Shown here one piece after another: positions 34,135-42,135 of a stretch of DNA of 64,000 nucleotides. Position 1 is the stretch's first letter, and every line of letters starts with the position of its first letter. This DNA comes from Terriglobales bacterium (lineage in GTDB: Bacteria; Acidobacteriota; Terriglobia; Terriglobales; Acidobacteriaceae): positions 62,001 to 126,000 of the forward strand of contig JAICWP010000013.1 in assembly GCA_025934735.1 (NCBI GenBank). The letters are read 5' to 3'. Made by a program: the position numbers and the translations under genes. Under the pieces are notes generated by a model. That model was not told where the DNA came from and ran no database searches. It saw nothing but the letters and a program-made list of their open reading frames with translations.

Positions 34135-35358
34135 CTAGGACTTGGCTTGCCGGGTCTTCAGCACGTCAATCGCTTTGTGCAGTTGATCGTCTTCGTGCTG
34201 CTTCTCCAGTTTGCGCTCCTGGTCGGTGCTAGGGGTGCCGCTGTCATCATCGGGCAGCACCGCGTCCTGGTCGGCATCCGCCACCAGGACGTTGGGCGTA
34301 ATCGCCGTGTCCTGAATGGCCTTGCCGCTGGGCGTGTAGTACTTGGCAATGGAAAGAATGAGCGCGGAGCCGTCGGGAATCTCGATCAGCTTCTGCACTG
34401 AGCCTACGCCGAAGGTCTTGTCGCCTACCAAATCCCCGCGGCCATTTTCCATGATGGCGCCGGCCACGATCTCCGCCGGCCCCGCTGTCCCGCGATTCAC
34501 CATTACGACGAGGGGCAGATTTGTTACCGCCCTGGAGGGATCGGCATTGAAGGTCTGCCGGGGATATTTCTGCCCTTGCAGATAAGCAATGGTGCCGTGG
34601 TTCAGGAAGAGGTTCGCTACCGCGACACCTTCCGCCTCATCGCCATCGGCGCAATCCCGCAGATCCAGAATTAGCTTCTTGGCCCCCTGGCGCTGCAGCG
34701 CTTTAGCCCTGCTGGCGATCTCCTGCGCCTTCCCCTTATTGAGGACATCGGCCTTGATGTAGCCGATCTGGTCCTCGAGCATCTTGTCAGAGACTGGCGG
34801 ATAGGCCGCCACTTCGCGAGTCACCGTCATTTTCTGCGGTTCGGCACGGCGGGCGCGCACAATCGAGAGCGATACGTTCGAGCCGGGAGTGCCCGAAAGC
34901 TTGTCTCGGATTTCGGCTAGCGACATGTCGCGGGTGCTCCGGTTCTCAACCGACTCAATAATGTCGGAGCCTTCGATGCCCGCCTTGTCAGCCGGCCCGC
35001 CTGGCACCACGGCGATGATCGCGGCGTACCCGAAACGCTTGGAGATGGCAGCGCCAATGTCGGCTTTGCCCTCGCGCTTGTGGTCCTTAAATTCTTTGTA
35101 CTGGTCGGGGTTCAGGTAACTGGAGTTGGCGTCCAGCGACTCGAGCAATCCGTGGAGCGCGCCGTCGGTCACCTTGGGAATGTTCGGCTCTTCCACGTAC
35201 TCGCTGCGGATGCGGGTGAGGACTTCGCTGTATACCCCAAGCTGCCGGTAAGCGCCATCGTTATTGTCGGAGGCCCGAACCACTAGGCCACCAGCCACCA
35301 TGAACAGCACTACGGCAAGAGAGACAGAGAGAATTAACGCTTTAAATCGGTTAGGCAT
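34135..35358 (-). CDS. S41/CtpA-family C-terminal processing protease homologue, probably inactive
   Basis: This 407-residue protein has an N-terminal membrane anchor or signal (LILSVSLAVVLFMVAGGLVV). The N-domain (YSEVLTRIRSEYVEEPNI, LDANSSYLNPDQYKEF) is followed by a PDZ domain (about 95-180, VVPGGPADKAGIEGSDII) and an S41 core (about 190-350). The core is well conserved (KLILDLRDCADG, KYYTPSGKAIQ), but both catalytic residues are replaced. The Ser of the usual GxASASE motif is Gly293 (NRGTAGPAEIV). The Lys of TFGKG is Val318 (KTFGVGSVQ). The 25-residue spacing equals that of active enzymes, so the alignment is firm. It may be a binding or scaffold pseudoprotease. The tail is acidic. Confidence 0.88.
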   Translation of the reverse strand: MPNRFKALILSVSLAVVLFMVAGGLVVRASDNNDGAYRQLGVYSEVLTRIRSEYVEEPNIPKVTDGALHGLLESLDANSSYLNPDQYKEFKDHKREGKADIGAAISKRFGYAAIIAVVPGGPADKAGIEGSDIIESVENRSTRDMSLAEIRDKLSGTPGSNVSLSIVRARRAEPQKMTVTREVAAYPPVSDKMLEDQIGYIKADVLNKGKAQEIASRAKALQRQGAKKLILDLRDCADGDEAEGVAVANLFLNHGTIAYLQGQKYPRQTFNADPSRAVTNLPLVVMVNRGTAGPAEIVAGAIMENGRGDLVGDKTFGVGSVQKLIEIPDGSALILSIAKYYTPSGKAIQDTAITPNVLVADADQDAVLPDDDSGTPSTDQERKLEKQHEDDQLHKAIDVLKTRQAKS

Positions 35359-35553
35359 TGGTACTTCGATCTTGAAAAGACCGTCCTTTGGCGAGAGCTG
35401 ACGTCATTATAACGCGTTTGATGCCGGATTCCGGACCCCCGGTGCAACAAATGCCACCAAGGTAACCGGCGCCAGGGCAGCAGGTTAGCTATTGGACTGC
35501 GGTGGTAAGACTCGGGTTGCACCCCGACCCCTTATGAGCCTCTGACGCCGCGG

Positions 35554-35940
35554 CTACGATTCAACGATGGCGTCCACTTCGATTTCCACCAGCATTTCGG
35601 GGGAGACCAGCGCGGTAATGCCCACCATGGTGGCAACCGGGCGGATATCGCGAAAAACTTCGCCGTGCGCTTTGCCCACCTTCTCCCAGTCGGCGATGTT
35701 GACTAGAAAGGTGCGCGTGCGCACCACATCGTTGAGGCTGGCCCCGGCCTTGGACAGCGCGGCCTCGATATTGCGGAAGATCTGCACCGCCTGGGCATAG
35801 GCATCACCCTGGCTCACAATCTTGCCGCCTTGGATCGCCGTGGTGCCGGCGACGTGGATGTAAGGGCCCACGCGCACGGCGCGAGAGTAGCCGACGATGG
35901 GTTCCCAAGGTGCACCGCTGGAGATGTTCTGACGTGCCAT
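35554..35940 (-). CDS. RidA-like (Rid-family) protein without the catalytic Arg
   Basis: This 128-residue single-domain protein of the YjgF/YER057c/UK114 fold has [48 protein letters not shown] and a C-terminal VEIEVDAIV. At the position of the PARS motif of true RidA enamine deaminases it reads RPVATMVGI, so the active-site Arg is missing. This matches Rid subfamilies that lack imine deaminase activity in family surveys. The function is therefore unknown. A second Rid protein at 46521-46898 keeps the Arg. The gene stands alone, about 195 bases downstream of the S41-like gene's start on the same strand. Confidence 0.87.
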   Translation of the reverse strand: MARQNISSGAPWEPIVGYSRAVRVGPYIHVAGTTAIQGGKIVSQGDAYAQAVQIFRNIEAALSKAGASLNDVVRTRTFLVNIADWEKVGKAHGEVFRDIRPVATMVGITALVSPEMLVEIEVDAIVES

Positions 35941-36230
35941 TACGAAGTTCCTCCGGGCTTAGTGTGCCACAGCACCTCCTTTTAGCAGCCGGCGGTGAGG
36001 AGCGCCAACAGCCGTAAACCGTTGCGCACGAGCACACATTGCTGCAACTGCAACCATTCCTAACACTACGCTGTCCAATTAATAAGCGCGGGAAATCCGC
36101 GCCAGGCGCGGCGAGCGAGCAGACACCGATGGCTCACATCAAAAGTCACTTGCTTTCGCCGCCAGCCTGCGTTAAGTAAACGGCAAAACACGCAGTTTTT
36201 GGTGCAAGAAAAGGGAGTGAGGAGACCAAG

Positions 36231-36782
36231 GTGATTCCTGAATCGCATCCTTTGCGGGACCTGTTTGTGGAACTGGTGAGCCGGCATTACACCGACGAAC
36301 TTGGCATGCGCGACACGGAAATGACCGGCTACGTGGCCAACGTGCTGGCCGAGTTCTGCGAGGTAGACCAGCTCTTCCGGTTGCGCAACGCCGCGGGCAA
36401 GCCTCTCGGTGACGTGGGGGAGATGCTTCTGGAGTCAGACCCGGTTTATGGGCCCGCTCCTTCCTTCGACCGTGAGCGGCAGGTGCGCAAGCACATCGGC
36501 GACTTCACCCTGTTCTTCGCCGGGATGTTTCCGGAGAGCATCAATCATTTCCGCTTGCGGCGGCAGCGGCTGGAAAATTTTGTGGATTTGATGAAGGCCG
36601 GCAAGGAGAGCTACTACAGCGTCTCCAAGTTCGAGTTCTTTGAGTACGCCAAGGTCGCACCCTTGTTCGGGCGCCTCTCCAACCAATTCGAGCAGTGCGT
36701 TTACGGGCTCAACCTCGTGAAGAACGAACTGGCGGAGATGCAACACCCCATCGCGGTCCAGGCCAAAGAAATTCTGATGTAG
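36231..36782 (+). CDS. conserved hypothetical helical protein
   Basis: This 183-residue soluble protein is rich in helix-forming residues (for example RDLFVELVSRHYTDELGM, FRLRRQRLENFVDLMKAGKESY, EFFEYAKVAPLFGRLSNQFEQC), with no membrane segment or known motif. It starts at GTG with GAGGAG eight bases upstream. I do not recognise the family. Conserved-looking aromatic and charged residues (PAPSFDRERQVRKHIGDFTLFFAGMFPE) suggest a folded domain, not random sequence. It is preceded by a gene-free stretch of 290 bases, which should hold its promoter; a perfect hairpin CCGCGCC-A-GGCGCGG lies in that gap at 36097-36111. Confidence 0.8.
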   Translation: MIPESHPLRDLFVELVSRHYTDELGMRDTEMTGYVANVLAEFCEVDQLFRLRNAAGKPLGDVGEMLLESDPVYGPAPSFDRERQVRKHIGDFTLFFAGMFPESINHFRLRRQRLENFVDLMKAGKESYYSVSKFEFFEYAKVAPLFGRLSNQFEQCVYGLNLVKNELAEMQHPIAVQAKEILM

Positions 36783-36867
36783 GCGCCAGGGCGTCATCAC
36801 TCTACGTATGACTCCTCCCGGGCGGTGGCGGCGCGCAAGTCTAGTTTTCCTACACCCTCAGTCCTGA

Positions 36868-37437
36868 CTACTGTTTTCGGTAGAAGCTCAGATCCGCATC
36901 ACCTTGTTCCAGCTTGCGGTAGCGCTGGAGGGCGCCAACCAGCGCCGGGGGATCGAATTTGCGGTCATGCTCCGCAATCACAACGCTGGCGGGTTGCAGC
37001 AGGCGCGATTGCGACAGGAAGCCGAGCGTCTCGGCATAAGCCGTCTGCTGGCGGTAAGGAGGATCGAGAAAACAGAAATCGCAGGCCACCACTTGGGCAT
37101 CCAGCCGCCGCAAGCCTGCGAGCACGTCGCGCTCGAGCACCTCAAACCCCTCGGCCTCCACGTCCAGAGAACGCAGGTTTTGCCGGATCAACTCCGCCGC
37201 CTTCGCTGACTCCTCGACAAAATACACAATGCGGGCCCCGCGGCTGAGCGCCTCGATACCGACGGCGCCGGTGCCGGAATAGAGATCGAGCCACACCGTC
37301 CCTTCCAGGCGCGCCGGGTCGCCGCCCACCAGCACATCAAAAAGGGTTTCGCGGAGGCGGTCGGAGGTGGGGCGAATATCGAGACCGCGCAGGGAGCGCA
37401 GAGGACGGCTGCGGTATTGGCCGCCGATGATCCTCAA
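36868..37437 (-). CDS. rsmD: 16S rRNA m2G966 methyltransferase RsmD
   Basis: This 189-residue protein has MRIIGGQYRSRPL at the start, RPTSDRLRETLFDVL, the SAM-binding WLDLYSGTGAVGIEALSRGA and the N6/N2-methylase motif CFLDPPYR (DPPY). It methylates G966 of 16S rRNA during 30S assembly. It starts at TTG with GGAGG seven bases upstream. It is divergent from the M50 gene, with about 100 bases between the starts. A coaD partner, frequent next to rsmD elsewhere, is not present. Confidence 0.93.
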   Translation of the reverse strand: MRIIGGQYRSRPLRSLRGLDIRPTSDRLRETLFDVLVGGDPARLEGTVWLDLYSGTGAVGIEALSRGARIVYFVEESAKAAELIRQNLRSLDVEAEGFEVLERDVLAGLRRLDAQVVACDFCFLDPPYRQQTAYAETLGFLSQSRLLQPASVVIAEHDRKFDPPALVGALQRYRKLEQGDADLSFYRKQ

Positions 37438-37539
37438 CTTTGTGCCTCCGCCTGCCGGGAATTTCGCCTGCGCAGGCTGCTCAGTCTAAACTATACAAAT
37501 CAGGCGCGGGCGGTTCCCGGCCTGCCCATTCCTTCACTG

Positions 37540-38661
37540 ATGAGAAACTGGTCGCTTCCCGCAGGACGGATGTTCGGCGCCGATATTCGGATTCACGTCA
37601 CCTTTCTGCTGGTTCTGGTGTTCGTGTGGTTCACTGAGGCGCCGCCGCAGGGACCGGCTGGCGCTGGTCGCGGGCTGGCGCTGGTGGCCATCATCCTCGG
37701 TTCCGTGCTGGTCCACGAACTGGTGCAGGCAGCGGCGGGCCGCCGCATGGGCGTCCCGGCGCGCGCCATCATTCTTCTGCCCATCGGTGGGGTCACACTG
37801 CTGGACGAAGGCCAGCAAATGGCCGCTGAATCCGGAGCCGGTGCGGTTCCGCTGTGGAAGCGCGAGCTGCGCGTTGCGGCTGCCGGGTTGCTCGCCAGTT
37901 TGCTGATTGCCGGCATTTCCGCCGTGGTTGTGTTGAGCATGTACCCCTGGGTGGGGCTGTGGAAGCTGCCGCTGGTGCACTCCGGACATCTGCTGCGCAG
38001 CCTGGTGTGGTGCAACCTGTTCCTGGTCGGCTTTAACCTGCTGCCCGCCTATCCGCTGGATGGGGGCCGAGTGCTGCGGGCCCTGTTTGCTCGCCGCGTG
38101 CAAAGCCTTGAAGCCACACGCCAGGCCGTAAGCCTGGGCCAGGGCATCGCCATTCTGATGATGTTCGCAGGCATGGTCTGGAACACCTGGCTGGTAATGG
38201 TGGGAGTCTGCCTGTTCCTGGGGGCACAACTGGAAGAACGTTCGCTGGTGTTTCATTCCGTGCTGGAACAGGTCCGACTGGAGGAGGTGATGCTCACCGA
38301 CTTCGCCACGCTCTCGCCCGGCGACACCCTGCAAGACGCGCTGCACAAGGCCGTGCACTGCCTGCAGGACGACTTCCCCGTGATTCGCGGCAGCGACATG
38401 GTTGGCGTGATCTCGAAGCAGAAGATCCTGCAGGCTCTGCGCGCCAGCGGCAACTCCTACGTGCAATCGGCGATGAACCAGGTGTATGAGGTGGGACAGA
38501 AGGGCGAATCGCTCTCTGGCGCCTTCCACAAGATTACTCAGGGTGGGCTGACCTTGATACCCGTGGTCGAGGATCAGCGCCTGGTGGGTATTGTCACCCT
38601 ACAAAACCTGATGCACAGCATGGCCATGCTGGCCGAGAGCCGCCGCTTGCGGGAAAACTAG
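37540..38661 (+). CDS. M50 site-2 protease-like membrane protein with CBS domains and altered zinc motif
   Basis: This 373-residue protein has about six membrane helices followed by two CBS motifs (about 250-370), the architecture of SpoIVFB-like M50B proteins. The HExxH motif reads VLVHELVQAAAGRRMG: His59 and Glu60 are kept but the second zinc His is Gln63. The distal motif NLLPAYPLDGGRVLRAL with Asp174 is intact. Zinc binding and proteolysis may be lost or changed. ATG at 37540 is where homology starts (GRMFGADIRIHVTFLLVL); the frame extends upstream over the rsmD promoter. The CBS pair suggests regulation by an adenine nucleotide. Confidence 0.88.
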   Translation: MRNWSLPAGRMFGADIRIHVTFLLVLVFVWFTEAPPQGPAGAGRGLALVAIILGSVLVHELVQAAAGRRMGVPARAIILLPIGGVTLLDEGQQMAAESGAGAVPLWKRELRVAAAGLLASLLIAGISAVVVLSMYPWVGLWKLPLVHSGHLLRSLVWCNLFLVGFNLLPAYPLDGGRVLRALFARRVQSLEATRQAVSLGQGIAILMMFAGMVWNTWLVMVGVCLFLGAQLEERSLVFHSVLEQVRLEEVMLTDFATLSPGDTLQDALHKAVHCLQDDFPVIRGSDMVGVISKQKILQALRASGNSYVQSAMNQVYEVGQKGESLSGAFHKITQGGLTLIPVVEDQRLVGIVTLQNLMHSMAMLAESRRLREN

Positions 38662-38667
38662 AACGGT

Positions 38668-40263
38668 TTACAGCCGGATGGCGCGCGCCAATTCCACGGC
38701 CGAGATCTTCCGCAATTCCGCCAGGACATTTTCCGGCACTCGCCCGTCCACGTGCACCACGGCGATCGCCTGCCGCACTCCACTCTCGCCATTGTGGGCG
38801 CGGCGGCCGAGAGAGAAGTCGGCAATATTGATTTTGTGCTCGCCCAACGTGGTTCCGATTTTGCCGATTACGCCGGGAACGTCGCGGTTGCGCAGGTAGA
38901 TGAGATTGCGCTCCAGCGGCGCCTCCACATCAATGTCGTCCACGGCCAGTAGGCGCGGTGATTGGCCGTGCAGCACGGTGCCTTTGACCAAGCATTCCTG
39001 GCCCCCGGTCTTGAGCAGCACCGAAATAACGTTGCCCGCGCCGCCCACGCCCTTGCTCTTGCGGGCCTCGTGCACCCGCATCCCGCAGCTCTCGGCTAAC
39101 GCAGCCGCATTTACCAGGTTGGCATTCTCAGAAACCATCTGGTTGAGCACGCCTTTGATGGCGGCGTTGCGGACCAGTTCGGTCTTCCACTCGGCAATGG
39201 CGCCGGTGTAGCGCAGCGATATTTCCTGGGGCGCGCCTTCCACGATCTGCGCCAGAAAGCCGCCCAGGCGCTCGGCCAGGATGATGTAGGGCTGCATTTC
39301 CAGGTACTCGTCATGGGAAACCGAGGGCACATTGACCGCGTTCTGGATGACGCCGTGCTTCAGGTACTCCTTCACCTGCTGCGCGATCTGATACCCCACT
39401 GCCTCCTGCGCTTCGTGAGTGGAGCCGCCAATATGTGGCGTGAGGACCACGTTCGTGAGGTCGAGGAGAGGCGAACCCTTGGGGGGCTCGTGCTCGAAGA
39501 CGTCCAGCCCGGCGCCGGTCAGTTGGCCGGATTTGAGCGCCTCGGCCACCGCCGCCGTGTCCACGAGCTCGCCGCGGGCGCAGTTGATAAGGCGGGCGCC
39601 GCGCTTGAGCTTGGACAGAGACTGGGCATTGATCATGTGCGCCGTCTGGGGAGTCAAGCCAACGTGCAGGGTCAGGTAATCACTCTCGCGGTAGACTTCA
39701 TCCAGTTCAGTGAGGCGAATGCCCTGCTCGCGCGCGACGGCGGTGGAGATAAAGGGATCATGGGCGATCACCTTCATACCGAACACGCGCCCTCGCTTAG
39801 CCACCTCCATGCCGACGCGGCCCAGTCCGACAATGCCCAGGGTTTTGGCGCGCAATTCGGTGCCCTGTAGCCCCTTTTTCTCCCACTTGCCAGCATGGGT
39901 GGTAGTGTCGGCCCGGCAAAGGTGGCGAGCCAGCGCCAGCATCAGGCCGAAGGTATGCTCGGCCACGGCCACCGCATTGGCGCCGGGCGTATTCATCACG
40001 GCGATGCCCTTGCGCGTGGCGGCCTCCAGGTCAATGTTGTCCACGCCCACCCCGGCACGGCCGATGACGCGCAGCTTGCGGGCATGCTCCAGCAGGGCGG
40101 AATCTACGTAAACGGCGGAGCGCACGATGAGCGCATCAGCTCCGTCGAGTTGCGTGGGCAGGTTGCCGTTGAGCTGCTCGTGGGTGATCACCGTCCAGCG
40201 TGATTCTTCCTTAAGCAGCTCGACGGCGGAAGAAGAGATCTTTTCTGCGATGACAATTTTCAT
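38668..40263 (-). CDS. serA: D-3-phosphoglycerate dehydrogenase
   Basis: This 531-residue long-type SerA has a catalytic domain with VIGRAGVGVDNID, the NAD site LGIVGLGRVGMEVAKRG and the active-site His in LTPHIGGSTHEAQEAVG. An intervening (ASB) domain at about 320-450 and a C-terminal ACT domain (VPGVIGKIGTTLGEHKINIADFSLGR) follow, as in Mycobacterium and Bacillus enzymes. It makes phosphohydroxypyruvate, the first step to serine, probably with serine feedback through ACT/ASB. The aminotransferase gene ends 12 bases upstream on the same strand, so the two form an operon. Confidence 0.96.
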   Translation of the reverse strand: MKIVIAEKISSSAVELLKEESRWTVITHEQLNGNLPTQLDGADALIVRSAVYVDSALLEHARKLRVIGRAGVGVDNIDLEAATRKGIAVMNTPGANAVAVAEHTFGLMLALARHLCRADTTTHAGKWEKKGLQGTELRAKTLGIVGLGRVGMEVAKRGRVFGMKVIAHDPFISTAVAREQGIRLTELDEVYRESDYLTLHVGLTPQTAHMINAQSLSKLKRGARLINCARGELVDTAAVAEALKSGQLTGAGLDVFEHEPPKGSPLLDLTNVVLTPHIGGSTHEAQEAVGYQIAQQVKEYLKHGVIQNAVNVPSVSHDEYLEMQPYIILAERLGGFLAQIVEGAPQEISLRYTGAIAEWKTELVRNAAIKGVLNQMVSENANLVNAAALAESCGMRVHEARKSKGVGGAGNVISVLLKTGGQECLVKGTVLHGQSPRLLAVDDIDVEAPLERNLIYLRNRDVPGVIGKIGTTLGEHKINIADFSLGRRAHNGESGVRQAIAVVHVDGRVPENVLAELRKISAVELARAIRL

Positions 40264-40275
40264 GGCAGGTTCCGA

Positions 40276-41472
40276 TCAGGCGCGTGCGGCGGCCGGTTGC
40301 ACGGCATCGCTGGCAGCGGCATACACTTCCTGGGCGGCGCGCAAACCGACTCCCAGTTCGACGGGCAAGCCGTTGGCCGCCAGCACGTGCTCCAGCGCGC
40401 CAATTATGCCGATGGTGTCCAGGTAGTCGTAGTAGCCGATGTGCGCGACGCGGAAGAGCTTGCCTTTCATTTCGCCCTGACCATTGGCCACCACGGCGCC
40501 GAACTTCTCGCGCAGGCCGGCCACGATCTTGCCCGAATCCAGCCCTGCCGGCGGCACCACTGCGGTGAGTGCGGAAGCCGGGGCAGCCGGCGCAAAAAGG
40601 CGCAGACCCAGCGCGCCGACTGCGGCGCGAGTCATCTCGGCGCATAGCTCGGCCCCGGCAATCAGGCTGTCGCGCCCCGCGGGCAAGCTGCCTTCGCCTC
40701 CCTGCCGCAAATAATCCAGGGCCGCGCCCAGGGCGGCAATCAGCGCCGTGGCCGGAGTAAACGCCGACTCGCCTTTGGCGGCAGCTTTTCGCTCCTTGCG
40801 CAGGTCAAAGTAATACCGCGGTGAGCGGACGCTTTCCATGCGGTGCCAGGCGCGCTCGCTGACCGCCAGGTAGGCCAGCCCGGGAGGAATCATGAGCGCC
40901 TTCTGCGAGCCGCCGATAATGACGTCAATGCCCCAGCCGTCCACATCCAGGCGGGTGGTGCCCAGGCCGGTGATAGCGTCCACCACCAGCAGGGCTTGCG
41001 GCGCCTGTGCCCGCACCATTTTCGCGATGGCCTCCACGTCATGTCGCACCCCGGTCGAACTCTCCGTGGCCTGCACATACACGGCGCGCACACCGGGGGT
41101 TAATTTTTGCCGCACTTCCGCGGCGGAGAAAGTTTGGCCGTAAGGCACGCTGACCATATCCAGCTGGCAGCCAAAGGTTTGCGCCAGATCGCACCAGCGT
41201 TCTCCGAATTTGCCGGCCGTGAGCACCAATACCTGGTCGCCGGAAGAGGTCAGGTTAGTCACCGAAGCTTCCATGGCGCCCGTGCCCGAAGAGGCCAGGA
41301 TAAGGACGTCATTGCTGGTGCCGATGAATTCCTTCAGGTCAGCCAGCGTGCGGGTAAACAAAGCGCGGAATTCGGCGGTGCGGTGGTGCATGCCGGCGGA
41401 GGCCATGGCCACCTGCGCTGCCGGCAGCAGCGGCGTGGGCCCAGGGGTAAACAAGCGTGTCTTTCGCAACAT
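40276..41472 (-). CDS. class V aminotransferase (phosphoserine/alanine-glyoxylate type)
   Basis: This 398-residue PLP enzyme has LFTPGPTPLLPAA, SSGTGAMEASVTNL (phosphate-binding loop), VVDAITGLGTT with the ring-stacking Asp and the PLP Lys in IIGGSQKALMIPPG. This branch includes alanine-glyoxylate and serine-pyruvate aminotransferases and the SerC-replacing enzymes of several phyla. Because serA is the next gene in the operon, phosphoserine aminotransferase is the likely role; no SerC homologue is seen in the window. The C-terminus is Ala-rich. The upstream 400 bases hold no other gene on this strand. Confidence 0.88.
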   Translation of the reverse strand: MLRKTRLFTPGPTPLLPAAQVAMASAGMHHRTAEFRALFTRTLADLKEFIGTSNDVLILASSGTGAMEASVTNLTSSGDQVLVLTAGKFGERWCDLAQTFGCQLDMVSVPYGQTFSAAEVRQKLTPGVRAVYVQATESSTGVRHDVEAIAKMVRAQAPQALLVVDAITGLGTTRLDVDGWGIDVIIGGSQKALMIPPGLAYLAVSERAWHRMESVRSPRYYFDLRKERKAAAKGESAFTPATALIAALGAALDYLRQGGEGSLPAGRDSLIAGAELCAEMTRAAVGALGLRLFAPAAPASALTAVVPPAGLDSGKIVAGLREKFGAVVANGQGEMKGKLFRVAHIGYYDYLDTIGIIGALEHVLAANGLPVELGVGLRAAQEVYAAASDAVQPAAARA

Positions 41473-41878
41473 GGGATTAGGAGACCTTTTCCTGAAGATA
41501 ATTAGGATTCTCTGTCAGCTTAGCTCACCCGGCAGCCGATGGAAACCTTTCCAGCAGAGTTGGTGGCCGAGCCGGTCCAAAACAGGACCAGGCGCAATCC
41601 TCCTCTTCGCAATCAGCGCCACGAGGCAGGTCAGGCAAACGGGCGAAAGATCTGCATCTTGAGATATTTAATGACATCAATTGATATCAATAGGCGTGTA
41701 ACCTCTTTCACGTCTATGGCTTCGAGGCCATCTACTCGCGATAGCACGCAACTTTTTTTTGCGCAGAGCCGTCGAAGCTAGTGAATAGGTTTTCAACCGG
41801 GCAGAATTTGAGCGTCTCTCCTGTCCCTGTAGTTACAGAACTACAAACCTGCTGGATGAATCGCATGGAAGGCTCTTT
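41473..41878. other. gene-free stretch upstream of the aminotransferase and small Cys/His gene
   Basis: There is no convincing reading frame here. It contains overlapping palindromes ATCAATTGAT and TTGATATCAA (41676-41690) in an AT-richer patch, a candidate operator. A T8 run at 41753-41760 has a weak CGCAA/TTGCG stem across it. The stretch must hold the divergent promoters for the aminotransferase (minus) and the Cys/His protein (plus). Confidence 0.5.
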
Positions 41879-42115
41879 ATGGGGATGAACCGACATCGGC
41901 ACGCCTGGCAAGAAGACGATATCTGTGCGTCCTGTGGGGCGCAGCGCTGCCATGCTACCCAACTGCGGTCCGCCATCATGTTGCAGAGCGCGCGCTGCCG
42001 ACGAGCTACCCAGGAGGGGTCAGGGTATTGCCGGCGCCACCGGTACCTGGACCACATCCGCGCCAAGAAAGCGCCTGAGGTGTTGCCGCTGCAGGCCGAG
42101 GCAAAGCTCTCCTGA
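41879..42115 (+). CDS. small Cys/His-rich putative zinc-binding protein
   Basis: This 78-residue protein has a CxxC pair (DDICASCGAQRCHA) and a second cluster (SARCRRATQEGSGYCRRHRYL), which could ligate one or two zinc ions. The rest is basic and polar. GGAAGG lies seven bases before the ATG. The Cys/His spacing persists without stops and codon third positions are GC-rich, supporting a real gene, although I recognise no family. An ATG two codons later is an equal alternative. It converges with the membrane protein gene 20 bases downstream. Confidence 0.55.
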   Translation: MGMNRHRHAWQEDDICASCGAQRCHATQLRSAIMLQSARCRRATQEGSGYCRRHRYLDHIRAKKAPEVLPLQAEAKLS

Positions 42116-42135
42116 ACCCGAGCAGTAGGCGGACG

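Noticed and set aside
41753-41760. T8 run as a rho-independent terminator
   Set aside because: The stem before it is only about five base pairs and no gene ends into it from the plus strand.
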